DNA of 64,000 nucleotides from Chloroflexota bacterium. Its GTDB lineage: Bacteria; Chloroflexota; Dehalococcoidia; DSTF01; RBG-16-68-14. Location of the stretch: NCBI GenBank assembly GCA_029262675.1, contig JAJCYW010000010.1:62001-126000 (forward strand). The letters are read 5' to 3'. A program made the translations under genes and the position numbers. Below are positions 8,818 through 17,225 of the stretch, in pieces; within the stretch, counting starts at the first letter, position 1, and each line of letters opens with the position of its first letter. Under the pieces are notes generated by a model. That model saw only the letters and a program-made list of their open reading frames with translations. It did not search any database and was not told where the DNA came from.

Positions 8818-8972
8818 CCGATAACGGTCTGTGGAGGGGTGACAGACCGGACGAACGCAACGGTCTTGAAATTCGCCGCTTGCTGTCCCAGTCCGTCCCA
8901 ATGCGTCCCGTTCCGTATCTGAAACTGCATAGGCCCGTCCCGTCTAGTGCCGGGGAGGCACGTCTTTGCTAA
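8814..8972 (+). CDS. Possible small element protein
   Basis: 52 aa from an ATG that overlaps the previous stop (ATGA). No family recognised. The coding stretch contains GTCCC at exact 10-bp steps (8885, 8895, 8905), and its stop lies inside the inverted repeat at 8965-8989, so it may be a chance frame. Confidence 0.3.
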   Translation: MTDNGLWRGDRPDERNGLEIRRLLSQSVPMRPVPYLKLHRPVPSSAGEARLC

Positions 8973-8999
8973 CCAGGTGCGTTAGCAAAGTGTTAGCAG
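8965..8999. promoter_or_regulatory. Perfect 9-bp inverted repeat with GTTAGCAAA half sites
   Basis: TTTGCTAAC (8965-8973) and GTTAGCAAA (8981-8989) face each other across 7 bp, and a further TGTTAGCAG follows. The same GTTAGCAAA half site stands before the excisionase-like gene at 5929-5937. A binding site for the element's own HTH protein or recombinase is plausible. Confidence 0.45.
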
Positions 9000-9737
9000 A
9001 ACGGTGAGGTCTGCAAGACTGGTCGCTGGCGCTGGAGGCCACCGATCCAGATAGCTCGCCCTGGGCCGTCGCAGTCGGGATCGCTGCGTCAGCCTGTCTC
9101 GCCCTCGGCGGCGCCGCGTGGTACGCGAGGTGGCGGATACAGGCTAGGAACTAGGACAACGTCTGGCCCTGCTGCCGGCAACCGGCCAGAGGCATCACGC
9201 CCACCGCCCGCTGCGCCCGCGACCGCCCACGGACACGGATCCGTCAGCCGCCGGCCGATCTCTGCCGTCTGGACGCGGCACCGCCGGTGTTAGCGGCAGA
9301 CCGTCAGCTACAGTAGTGGCCGAGCTGCTGGCGGGCATCGCTGCCGGCGTTGCGGCTGCCTATTCGCGCTGGGCGGCGCGGTGCGGTACGCGAGGCGGCG
9401 GTGTGCGTAGGCTGGCGGCGTGCCGCTCTTCGGAGGAATAGCTGCTGCTTGCTGAATAGAGGGTGTTCACAGGATGAATAGCCGGCTTTGACAGGTTCGG
9501 AGCAGTTCGCATCCGACCCCCGAAACCTTACAGTTATCGGCTGTTCGTAAGGGATGGCTGGGTCTCAGGGCAGGCCACTGAACAAGCCGGACTACCGAAC
9601 GAGGCAGGGCGATTTCGACGGCGGTCTGTTATGTGGCCTGCGCGAACGCGAGGCATTGGATGAAGGGAGCCAGGCTCAACCGCCTGGCTCCCGCGTAATT
9701 CATCCCAATTGGCGGCGCTTGCCGCAATCCTTGTTCC
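8990..9737. other. Intergenic region at the junction of mobility genes and cargo
   Basis: No confident gene. A 47-codon frame ending at 9154 without a canonical start could encode a short membrane helix followed by ARWRIQARN. A similar but broken stretch follows at about 9340-9410: both contain GGTACGCGAGG followed by GGCGG, so this may be a decayed duplication. Confidence 0.35.
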
Positions 9738-10709
9738 CTACGGGCAGGTCAATGCCGCCTCCGTGATGAGGCCCGCAACCACCTGGAGGATCAACGCAGA
9801 GTCCACGCTGCTGATCGACCCGTCGTCGTTCACATCAGCACTGGACGCGTTGTCCAGCGAGCCTAGGAGCCCAGCTCCGAACTGCAGGATTAACGCAGCG
9901 TCGATGGCGTTCACGTCGCCGTCGCGGTTGACGTCACCACAGACCTTTGCCGGCTCCGGCGTTGGCGTGTTAGTCGGCGGCGCCACCGGCGTGTTCGTGG
10001 CCACGGGCGTGTTAGTCGGCGGCGCCACGGGCGTGTTCGTGGCCACGGGCGTGCTGGTCGGCGGCGACACCGGCGTGTTCGTGGCCGCCGGCGTATCCGT
10101 CGGCGACGCCACGGGCGTGCTAGTCGGCGGCACTCCCGTCGCCGTCGGTGGAACTTCGGTTGCTGTTGGCGTCATTGTCGGCTGGACAGGCGTATCGGTC
10201 GGCGTGTCCGTTGGTGGCACCTCGGTCGGGGTCGGGGTGGCCGTCGCCGCTCCGTTGATCTCGATCCTGCCGATCATCTTGCCGAAGTCCGGCGAGTCGT
10301 TGCCGTCGACGACCTCGTCACCGTTCGTGTCGATGTCGCCTAGATCGGCGTGGAGGCTGCAGAAGTACCAGACCGTACCTGGCGCGTTGAACGTCCAGTC
10401 ATATACGGCACCAGACGCCCCGAAGTGAACGATGCTGGTTCCAGTGAAGTCGACCGGGTCGAACGGCGTGACGTTGTGCGTGCCGTCGACCCATTCCCAG
10501 TGCACGCTGTCGCCAGAGGTGAGCTTGACCGTATCGGGGTTGAAGAAGTCAGAGTCCACGCCGACGTTGGTCGTGGCTGCGCTGGCCTTGCCGGCAGGCT
10601 GGATTCCCGCGCCCAGGTGAGCCGCTAGGAGGGCGGCCGCGATAAGGCCGCCTCCGATTATCGCTGCCAACACCATGATGGGAAAGGCGCGCGTGATTGG
10701 CCTGATCAT
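9738..10709 (-). CDS. Secreted cupredoxin-dockerin fusion
   Basis: 323 aa. Residues 1-45 form a signal peptide. Residues 46-152 are a plastocyanin/azurin-type cupredoxin with ligands His in DGTHNV, Cys and His in WYFCSLH, and a candidate Met 24 residues later (GKMIG). A long Thr/Pro linker (153-255, repeats of ATNTPVAPPTN type) leads to a dockerin at 256-323 with two Ca loops (DVNRDGDVNAIDA and DVNDDGSISSVDSA). The dockerin is very similar to the one in the protein encoded at 1-3086, outside the element. It should carry copper at the cell surface and dock to a cohesin. It is transcribed away from the sensor-kinase gene across a 465-bp divergent region containing the shared 20-bp motif. Confidence 0.85.
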   Translation of the reverse strand: MIRPITRAFPIMVLAAIIGGGLIAAALLAAHLGAGIQPAGKASAATTNVGVDSDFFNPDTVKLTSGDSVHWEWVDGTHNVTPFDPVDFTGTSIVHFGASGAVYDWTFNAPGTVWYFCSLHADLGDIDTNGDEVVDGNDSPDFGKMIGRIEINGAATATPTPTEVPPTDTPTDTPVQPTMTPTATEVPPTATGVPPTSTPVASPTDTPAATNTPVSPPTSTPVATNTPVAPPTNTPVATNTPVAPPTNTPTPEPAKVCGDVNRDGDVNAIDAALILQFGAGLLGSLDNASSADVNDDGSISSVDSALILQVVAGLITEAALTCP

Positions 10710-10985
10710 ATTTCGTCTCCTCGCAATTACTCCGGCCCCGCGTCACGGCGCAGATATCGTCAGTGTGGCAGCACAGGAGGTGCCCACGTGGACAAGCCCA
10801 GCCGGACTCAAGTCTGGGCACCCCGGCCGCAAGCGCCTGCATGGCGTAATTGCTGCAGGACTATGGCGCAACACCGATCATCATCGTCCTGGCGAGCCAC
10901 AAGGCCTGCGGCCAGCGGCGTCCACTGCGCTGCGTATTCCAGCACGGTAACTCGAGACTATCAGGCGGTGACACGGGCGGACTAC

Positions 10986-11005
10986 GGACTAAAGTCTTAG
11001 ACCAA
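10986..11005. promoter_or_regulatory. Candidate response-regulator operator, copy 1
   Basis: GGACTAAAGTCTTAGACCAA. Its reverse complement matches 14212-14231 at 19 of 20 positions. It lies in the divergent region 10710-11174 between the cupredoxin-dockerin gene and the kinase gene. I see no gene in that region. Confidence 0.6.
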
Positions 11006-11174
11006 GGGCCGATTCGATGCCCCATCCAATGATGTAGACTGGAATCTCGTGAAGGGTCTCCCTGCCGGAGCTTCGAATCAGGGGGCATTACCGTCGGCAA
11101 CGAGGCCAATGGCCCTCTTAACGCACTCGACATTGGTGCGACCCTGCGACCCACGGAGCGACGACTGTTTCTAG

Positions 11175-12626
11175 ATGCAGGACACACATACATTGGAGGA
11201 GCAGCGACGGCAACCCGCATGGTGGCGCGGCGTTGTGTGGCTCTGGCGCGGTTTGTCGTTGGCGTGGGCTCTCGCGAAACGTGCGTGGTCGATCCCACTT
11301 GAGTGGAGGTTCCTGCTCTTCAGCGTTGTCGTCCTTGTGGCTGGCGCCTATGTTATCGGGAGCTGGACGACAGATGAAATCGAAGGCCGTGTTCTGCAGC
11401 GAGCAGCGGCGACGAACGCTCTGTACGTCGACAGTTTCGTCCATCCGTATCTCCAGGATCTCGACGGCGCAAGTTCGGTTTCTCCGCAGAATGTTGCTGC
11501 CCTGGATGAACTCCTCGATGTAACTGCGCTAGGTGAGACAGTCGTTTCGTTTAAGGTGTGGACTCCCGACGGGACGATTATATACGCGACCGATGAAAGG
11601 CTCATCGGCCGGTCTTTTCCCGTGGAAGACGACCTGATGCGCGCGGCCGGAGGAAACGTTTCAGCTTCGGTGACTGATTTGGGTGAAGAAGAGAATCAGT
11701 ACGAGCGAGAGCGATGGGACAGGCTTGTGGAGACCTACGCGCCAGTTCTGTCTGATAAGACAGGTGAGCTACTCGCCGTTTCTGAGTTCTACCAGTTGCC
11801 AGACGACTTACTAGGTGAAATCCGATCTTCGCAGAACAGGGGCTGGCTGATAGTGAGTGCCGCGACGTTTGTGATGTTCGTGGTGCTTAACGGAATGGTG
11901 CGGCAGGCGAGCTCTACGATTCGGCGGCAAAGCGAAGGGATGCTACGCTTGAATGAGCAGGTTCGCGCCGCCAGCGCATCGAATGTGCAGCGCGAAGAAC
12001 AGGTGATGACCCGACTCGCGCAGGACTTACATGACGTTCCGGCTCAGAACCTCGCCGCGGCCTTGCTGCGTATGGATAGGCTAGGGGAAACTGTGCCAGC
12101 GGATCAAAGTGAGAACTGGGAGATGATCAGGCAGTCCGTGGGCATCGCGCTTGCTGACCTGAGAGGCATTTCCGGCGGTATTCGGATGCCGGACCTCGAC
12201 CACTTAGGGTCCGCTGAGGTGATTGCTCAGGCCGTCGACGAATTCGAGAAACGGACTGGACACGCCGTGTCTTTCAGCATCGCCGCTGAGTCAGCGCTGC
12301 TGGCGGACGCGGCGAAAGTTGCCGTCTATCGCATCGTCCAAGAGGCGCTCAACAACGCCGCGACGCACGGCAATGCGTCATCCATGGAGGTGACAGCCTC
12401 GGTTCGCCCCGGCACATTGGTCGTCGAGATCACGGATGATGGATCGGGCTTCGTCCCGAGTCAAGTTGGAGCTAGCCAGCGGAGTGGCGACCGGGCCAGG
12501 CTTGGTATACGCGGGATGCGCGAACGGGCAGAACTCTTGGGAGGCAGCTTTCGCATCAGGTCTCGGCCCGGAGAGGGAGCAACCGTCGTGGCCAACATTC
12601 CGCTGAGCGGGAGAGATGACTCATGA
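11175..12626 (+). CDS. Membrane sensor histidine kinase, NarL/DesK type
   Basis: 483 aa. Two transmembrane helices (about 43-63 and 224-243) enclose an extracytoplasmic sensor domain of about 160 residues containing a PDGTIIYATDERLIGR segment as in Cache/sensory domains. The cytoplasmic part has a HisKA_3 dimerization helix with phospho-acceptor His286 in LAQDLHDVPAQ, then an HATPase_c domain with the N box ALNNAATHG and G boxes DDGSGF and GIRGMRERAELLGG. It autophosphorylates and passes phosphate to the regulator encoded next, overlapping by 4 bp. Its signal is unknown; the genomic setting suggests copper, redox or envelope state. Confidence 0.9.
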   Translation: MQDTHTLEEQRRQPAWWRGVVWLWRGLSLAWALAKRAWSIPLEWRFLLFSVVVLVAGAYVIGSWTTDEIEGRVLQRAAATNALYVDSFVHPYLQDLDGASSVSPQNVAALDELLDVTALGETVVSFKVWTPDGTIIYATDERLIGRSFPVEDDLMRAAGGNVSASVTDLGEEENQYERERWDRLVETYAPVLSDKTGELLAVSEFYQLPDDLLGEIRSSQNRGWLIVSAATFVMFVVLNGMVRQASSTIRRQSEGMLRLNEQVRAASASNVQREEQVMTRLAQDLHDVPAQNLAAALLRMDRLGETVPADQSENWEMIRQSVGIALADLRGISGGIRMPDLDHLGSAEVIAQAVDEFEKRTGHAVSFSIAAESALLADAAKVAVYRIVQEALNNAATHGNASSMEVTASVRPGTLVVEITDDGSGFVPSQVGASQRSGDRARLGIRGMRERAELLGGSFRIRSRPGEGATVVANIPLSGRDDS

Positions 12627-13258
12627 CCGATCAGATCAGGGTGCTGATCGCCGATGACCATGAGCTCTTTCGACGCGGAGTCGTCGAGACGGTGACCGCA
12701 CCGGATGTGACGATCGTCGCTGAAGCCTCTAATGCCGCTTCAGCACTTGAACAAGCCCGTCGCGAGTTGCCTGACGTGATCCTCCTAGATGTCAGCATGC
12801 CCGGTGGTAGCGGACTCGACATCTTGCCGGAGTTGCAGAATGACCTTCCCGTTTGCAAGGTCATCATCCTTACGGTCAACGAGGAAGAAGAGACACTCTT
12901 CTCGGCGCTAAAGCAGGGTGCTCAAGGCTATGTTTTGAAGGGCATCGGCGCGGATGAACTGACCGGGGTCATCCGCGCAGTGCATAACGGCGAGACATAC
13001 GTGCCACCAGGCATGGCAGGCCGAATGCTGGCCGAGATGGCCGATAGTGGAGCTTCTGCCGGACTACCCGATCTGTCCGCTCGCGAGCAGGAGATTCTCG
13101 CGGGCATCGCTGAGGGCAAGACCAACAAGGAGATCGCCGTATCACTGTACTTGAGTGAAAAAACGGTCAAGCACTACGTGACCAACATCCTCACAAAGCT
13201 CCAGGTGAGGAATCGAGTCGAAGCCGCGCTGAAAGCGCGATCACTTCTTTCACCGTAA
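12623..13258 (+). CDS. NarL/LuxR-family response regulator
   Basis: 211 aa. The receiver domain has acidic pair Asp11-Asp12, phospho-acceptor Asp56 (ILLDVSMPG), a Thr in ILTVNEE and Lys in YVLKGIG. The LuxR-type HTH at about 147-205 has LSAREQEILAGIAEGKTNKEI and KTVKHYVTNILTKL. Phosphorylated dimers bind inverted repeats. The 20-bp motif upstream of this operon and of the cupredoxin operon (10986 and 14212) is the best candidate target. Confidence 0.92.
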   Translation: MTDQIRVLIADDHELFRRGVVETVTAPDVTIVAEASNAASALEQARRELPDVILLDVSMPGGSGLDILPELQNDLPVCKVIILTVNEEEETLFSALKQGAQGYVLKGIGADELTGVIRAVHNGETYVPPGMAGRMLAEMADSGASAGLPDLSAREQEILAGIAEGKTNKEIAVSLYLSEKTVKHYVTNILTKLQVRNRVEAALKARSLLSP

Positions 13259-13386
13259 CGCCCGCGCTCAATCCAACAACGTCGGCCATTAGTCCAAGCA
13301 AGAACGCGACCTTCGCCCGTAGTCGCGTCGCGGGGTGGCTCTCATACTCGTGCCAGCGGAACGTGTCTGGATAGGGAGGCATAACA

Positions 13387-14004
13387 ATGAGAGGTACCTC
13401 GCAAGTGCTTGGGAAAGAAGAGCAATTGGCCGTTGCTTCCGTCCTCGGCTGCATAGCTCTGATTATTGCCTTCGTCTTCGGGCTGGCCGCCTGCGATGGA
13501 GGGACGGACGACGGTATCTCGGACAACGCCGACACGGCGGCGGAAGTCGAAGCCGCTCTGGCGGCTCTGCTACCGCCACCCACTAATCATCTGATCGAGG
13601 TTACGGCGCTCGAGGTTAAAGGCTCGACGAGCACTGACGATCTCGCCGCGCCGGATGTCGACCCATCGACGCTTTCCGCCGGCTTTGGATACAAGGCCCC
13701 GGGCGCCTACGACACGGATAATCCGGACCAGTGGCAGGTTGCATCATACATGTGGAACCCTGGACAGATGGTTGCTTACCAGGGTGATACGTTGGACCTG
13801 CATGTCTTCGTCCTCAACGGAAACACCCACGAAACACGGATCGAAGACCCGAACGGCAACATCGTTGGCGATGTCGTGGTGATGAACAGGGGACGCGAAT
13901 ACGACCTCTCTGCGAATCTGGAGAGCGCCGGTGTGTACCGGCTCATTTGCAGTACCCATTCGCCGACTATGACGGCGGAGATCGTCGTGATGCCCAGGCC
14001 ATAG
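13387..14004 (+). CDS. Cupredoxin lipoprotein
   Basis: 205 aa. Lipobox LAAC with Cys36 after a hydrophobic segment, then an acidic spacer and a cupredoxin domain at about 110-203. Type-1 copper ligands are His in NGNTHETRI and the C-x-x-H-x-x-x-M cluster in ICSTHSPTM, with normal short spacing, unlike the long-loop cupredoxins downstream. It should be lipid-anchored outside the membrane. It follows the response-regulator gene by 128 bp in the same direction and is closed by the terminator at 14038-14093, so it probably belongs to the two-component operon and could be its copper or redox sensor partner (inference). Confidence 0.82.
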   Translation: MRGTSQVLGKEEQLAVASVLGCIALIIAFVFGLAACDGGTDDGISDNADTAAEVEAALAALLPPPTNHLIEVTALEVKGSTSTDDLAAPDVDPSTLSAGFGYKAPGAYDTDNPDQWQVASYMWNPGQMVAYQGDTLDLHVFVLNGNTHETRIEDPNGNIVGDVVVMNRGREYDLSANLESAGVYRLICSTHSPTMTAEIVVMPRP

Positions 14005-14037
14005 GGCTAAGCTTCGGTCTCACCCGATTAGCGCAGA

Positions 14038-14093
14038 GCACAGCCCCACGGCGTTCGGGCCCCCCCTGGGCACCGTGGGGCGTGCTTTGCTTT
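14038..14093 (+). terminator. Intrinsic terminator after the cupredoxin lipoprotein gene
   Basis: Stem GCAC..CCCCACGG (14038-14051) pairs with CCGTGGGG..GTGC (14073-14085), followed by TTTGCTTT. It separates the two-component/lipoprotein unit from the cupredoxin operon. The rest of 14005-14345 holds the second operator copy and no gene. Confidence 0.65.
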
Positions 14094-14211
14094 GGGCTGC
14101 TCGCCATTGCTCAGTCTCTCACGCCATATCGAATCTTTCCTCACGAGACGTTCTCCCAGGAGTTGATGCCCGCCGCCTGCCTTCATGCCGAGAAGGTGAA
14201 CGCGGACGCCT

Positions 14212-14231
14212 TTGGTCTAAGACCTTAGTCC
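14212..14231. promoter_or_regulatory. Candidate response-regulator operator, copy 2
   Basis: TTGGTCTAAGACCTTAGTCC, containing the near-palindrome GGTCTAAGACC, 114 bp upstream of the next start codon. It matches the reverse complement of 10986-11005 with one mismatch. Confidence 0.6.
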
Positions 14232-14345
14232 CAAACACGTTGCGACCAGCTTCCGACTGTTGGCCGTAGTGGCGAGCCGTCTCTCATCGTAGGATTGTGC
14301 TTGAAAGCGCAATCTTGCGCCAAGAGCTTTGAAGGGGGGATGACC

Positions 14346-15734
14346 ATGAGACTAGTAGCAGCGGCGCTGGCGGGGGTCACGATTTCACTCCTTTTGCTAG
14401 TCGGTAGTCTTCAGGCTTCGGCGGTCGGCAGCGGAGTCGTGGAGGAAGGCGAGGCGAGTGCGTTCGCGGCGGCTGACTCGGCGGTTGTTGACATCACCGC
14501 GGACGGCTTCGATCCGCCCATCGTAACGGTGGCGGTCGGCGGTACGGTGAGCTGGACGAACGGGGACTCCGATGCCCACAGCGTCGTTGGCGATCCGGGT
14601 AGCGGTCTCGAGTCGCCGTATATCGAACGCTGGGGGATGTATTCGCGGACGTTCAACATCGCGGGAACAATCGCCTACCACGATGGCCTGCACCCGGAAC
14701 TGACAGGCACCATCAACGTTGCCGATGATGACGGATCGGTGCCCGCTCCTGCAGCGCCGGCGCCGCCCGATCGCGCAGACAATGATCCTGCGCCCATTGG
14801 TGATGACCTACCACTCACCGGACCCGGCCAAGGCTCAATTGCCGGCCAGGTGAACGTCGACGCCGGTATGGAGTGGTTTGGCAACTCGGGCTTCCAGAAC
14901 GGGGTACACGAGATCACGATCCAGGCCGGCGACACGGTGCAATGGAACATCGTGGAAGGTGTGCACACCGTATACGAATGCGGCGACAATTGGAGCGGCG
15001 CGAACTCATGCACGGCAGCGGCATGGAGCTCCGACATTCTTACTGCTGGCGGGACGTTCTCTCAGCAGTTCAACATACTTGGAGCCTTCCCGTATCTCTG
15101 CACGCTCCATCCTTTGACGATGAGGGGCGTGATAACGGTTGAAGATAGCTCTCCTCCTGCTGGTGACGCGGCTCCGCCGCCAGCGCCCGATAACGGGCCT
15201 GCCGCAGCGCCGCCTGTCGCAGAAGGTGCGAACTCGCCCGCGAACGCGCCTTCCGTGGCGGCCGGCCCGGGTGCCGTGCCCAACGCTGGCTTTGGCCCAT
15301 CATCCGAGGGTTCTGGCTTGGGTGACTACTTCTCCCTGTCTGTCGTGATCATGGCAGCCGCCGGCGTGACGTTTCTCGCCAGCAGTCTCATGTTGATCAA
15401 CCAACGAGTGTCGGGTGCGCGGGCGGCAGCCGGAGACGGGTGGACACCCCGGATGGTGGAGCCAACGCGGCTCCGACAGGAAAGGGTTAATGCTCCGCCA
15501 ACCACCGCAGCTAGCGGAGCGAGCATGAACGCGACGCCAACAATTCGGCCGTGGCAGATGCGAGGCAATCTAGCGGCAGCTTCACGCTTGCAGGGAGGCC
15601 AGGTGACAGACCACGTTACGGGTCCTCAGGAGCGGCCGGCCATGGCGCCTGACGACCTCGAAATGCTCCAAGTACGCTTGGCTTCCATCAGAGACCGCTT
15701 CGCCCGCTTGGCGCGAAAGGTTGAACAGCGATGA
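14346..15734 (+). CDS. Two-domain cupredoxin protein with membrane anchor and cytoplasmic tail
   Basis: 462 aa from ATG 14346, which has AGGGGGG 6 bp upstream; ATG 14340 abuts that site. After the signal peptide, domain 1 (about 35-125) is cupredoxin-like with His in DAHSV but an Asp in place of the ligand Cys (YHDGLHPEL), so it cannot form a normal type-1 site. Domain 2 (about 150-262) has His in GVHTVYEC, the CTLHPLTM ligand cluster and an extra Cys pair. A Pro/Ala linker, VPNAGFGP, a transmembrane helix and a ~110-residue cytoplasmic tail ending in a short coiled coil follow. The long inner tail is unusual and could bind a cytoplasmic partner. Overlaps the next gene by 4 bp. Confidence 0.85.
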   Translation: MRLVAAALAGVTISLLLLVGSLQASAVGSGVVEEGEASAFAAADSAVVDITADGFDPPIVTVAVGGTVSWTNGDSDAHSVVGDPGSGLESPYIERWGMYSRTFNIAGTIAYHDGLHPELTGTINVADDDGSVPAPAAPAPPDRADNDPAPIGDDLPLTGPGQGSIAGQVNVDAGMEWFGNSGFQNGVHEITIQAGDTVQWNIVEGVHTVYECGDNWSGANSCTAAAWSSDILTAGGTFSQQFNILGAFPYLCTLHPLTMRGVITVEDSSPPAGDAAPPPAPDNGPAAAPPVAEGANSPANAPSVAAGPGAVPNAGFGPSSEGSGLGDYFSLSVVIMAAAGVTFLASSLMLINQRVSGARAAAGDGWTPRMVEPTRLRQERVNAPPTTAASGASMNATPTIRPWQMRGNLAAASRLQGGQVTDHVTGPQERPAMAPDDLEMLQVRLASIRDRFARLARKVEQR

Positions 15735-17164
15735 CGCTCGACAAGACTGACTGGCGCGGCCTGGCGTGGAAAGCTGTCGCAGTTGGTGCTGCCATCGTCA
15801 TGCTAGTGGTCGGGCTGGGAGGCCGCACCGACTACACGGCCAGCGCGGCGACCTTCAACGTCGCCGTTGGTCAGACGAACGGCGGGGGCGGCGGCGCCGA
15901 CGAATTCAACTCCGCCAATATCACCATCAACGAAGGTGACACGGTCGACTTCGACTGGTTCGACGGCGTCCACGACGCGACTTCTTACGCCGGAGGGGAC
16001 GGAACGCCGGACTGGACCACCGGGATCATGGTCGGCGCAGGAACGTTCTCGCAGGCGTTCGCCACGGCGGGCGTCGCGACGTACTACTGCACGGTTCATG
16101 CCACCTGGGCAGACGCGGCTCCAGGCGTGATCGACGCCAACATCGCGGCTGGCGAAATGGTCGGCAAGATTACGGTTACCGGTGCGGCGACAGATACGCC
16201 GACTGATACGCCGACGGATACGCCAGTCCCGCCGACAGCGACGCAGGCGGCGACGGCGACGGATGCACCAACGAATACGCCGGTCCCGCCGACCGCGACG
16301 CCGGAAGCGACGGCAGCAGCTACAGCGACGCCGGAGGCGACGGCTGCGGCTACAGCGACGCCGGAGGCGACAGCAGCGGCTACAGCGACGCCGGAGGCGA
16401 CAGCAGCAGCTACGCCCACGGACACGCCGGTCCCACCAACAGCAACCGGGGCGCCGCCAACCGCGACCGGCGTTCCGCCAACAGCAACCGTTGCTCCGCC
16501 CACCGCGACGGCGGTCGACGCCACGCCGACGGAGGCGGCAGTCGAGGCGACGCCGACGGCAACTGATGCGCCGACTGCGACGCCGCTGCCGCGAACGCTC
16601 AATGTCGAGGCCGGAAACGAATGGTTCGGCGACGCAGGCAATCAGAGTGGCGCCGACGAGATCGCGGTCCGGGCCGGAGACACCGTGCAGTGGAACATCG
16701 TGGAAGGCGTCCACACCGTATACGAGTGCGGTGATAACTGGAGCAGGGCTAACGGCTGCGCGGGCGCCGCCTGGAGTTCTGACATCTTACAGACGGGTGA
16801 CATCATCTCGCGACGATTCAACGAGGCGGGGACCTACTACTATCTTTGCACGTTGCACCCTCTGACCATGAGAGGCGTCGTTGAAGTGGCCGGGAGCGCT
16901 GAGCCTTTCGCAGCCACACCGACCACTGCGCCTGCCAACGCGACGGCAACGCCAATACCTAATCCGGGTGCCTCATCTCCGCCGTCAGGCGGCAATTCGC
17001 CCACTGGCCTGCCCAACAGCGGCTACGGCCCTCTATCTCAAGAATCCGCGCGACCTGATTCCCCGCTCGGGCGCGCCTCTACCATTGCCGCTGCCGCGGC
17101 GGCCCTGCTTGCCGCGGCGTTTGTATGGAAGGAGGCCGTGTCGCATTCGCAGAATGGAAGCTAG
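15731..17164 (+). CDS. Two-domain cupredoxin surface protein with TPT linker and LPxxG-type anchor
   Basis: 477 aa; the start overlaps the previous stop (ATGA). A membrane-spanning signal (14-32) precedes cupredoxin domain A (about 38-152) with His in DGVHDAT, CTVH and a Met 19 residues after that His (GEMVG), i.e. a long ligand loop. A Thr/Pro/Ala linker of about 135 residues with repeats (EATAAATATP) leads to domain B (about 293-390) with VEGVHTVYEC and CTLHPLTM, closely similar to domain 2 of the preceding protein. LPNSGYGP at 427-434, a transmembrane helix and a polar tail end the protein. Two copper sites on a flexible arm suggest an electron- or copper-carrier at the surface. Confidence 0.87.
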   Translation: MTLDKTDWRGLAWKAVAVGAAIVMLVVGLGGRTDYTASAATFNVAVGQTNGGGGGADEFNSANITINEGDTVDFDWFDGVHDATSYAGGDGTPDWTTGIMVGAGTFSQAFATAGVATYYCTVHATWADAAPGVIDANIAAGEMVGKITVTGAATDTPTDTPTDTPVPPTATQAATATDAPTNTPVPPTATPEATAAATATPEATAAATATPEATAAATATPEATAAATPTDTPVPPTATGAPPTATGVPPTATVAPPTATAVDATPTEAAVEATPTATDAPTATPLPRTLNVEAGNEWFGDAGNQSGADEIAVRAGDTVQWNIVEGVHTVYECGDNWSRANGCAGAAWSSDILQTGDIISRRFNEAGTYYYLCTLHPLTMRGVVEVAGSAEPFAATPTTAPANATATPIPNPGASSPPSGGNSPTGLPNSGYGPLSQESARPDSPLGRASTIAAAAAALLAAAFVWKEAVSHSQNGS

Positions 17165-17225
17165 CGTCAGGCTGAAGGGGGGAGCGTCGTCCCAATGGAC
17201 GCGCAGAGAGGAAAGGGAGAAATCA

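Noticed and set aside
16182..16460. Possible CRISPR-like or satellite array
   Set aside because: The near-regular GCGACGCCGGAGGCGACGGC units encode the Thr/Pro/Ala linker in frame and have no spacers.
15803..16865. Long frames on both strands over the Thr/Pro linker of the 15731 gene
   Set aside because: Arg/Ala or Val/Gly low-complexity shadows of the ACGCCG-type repeats.
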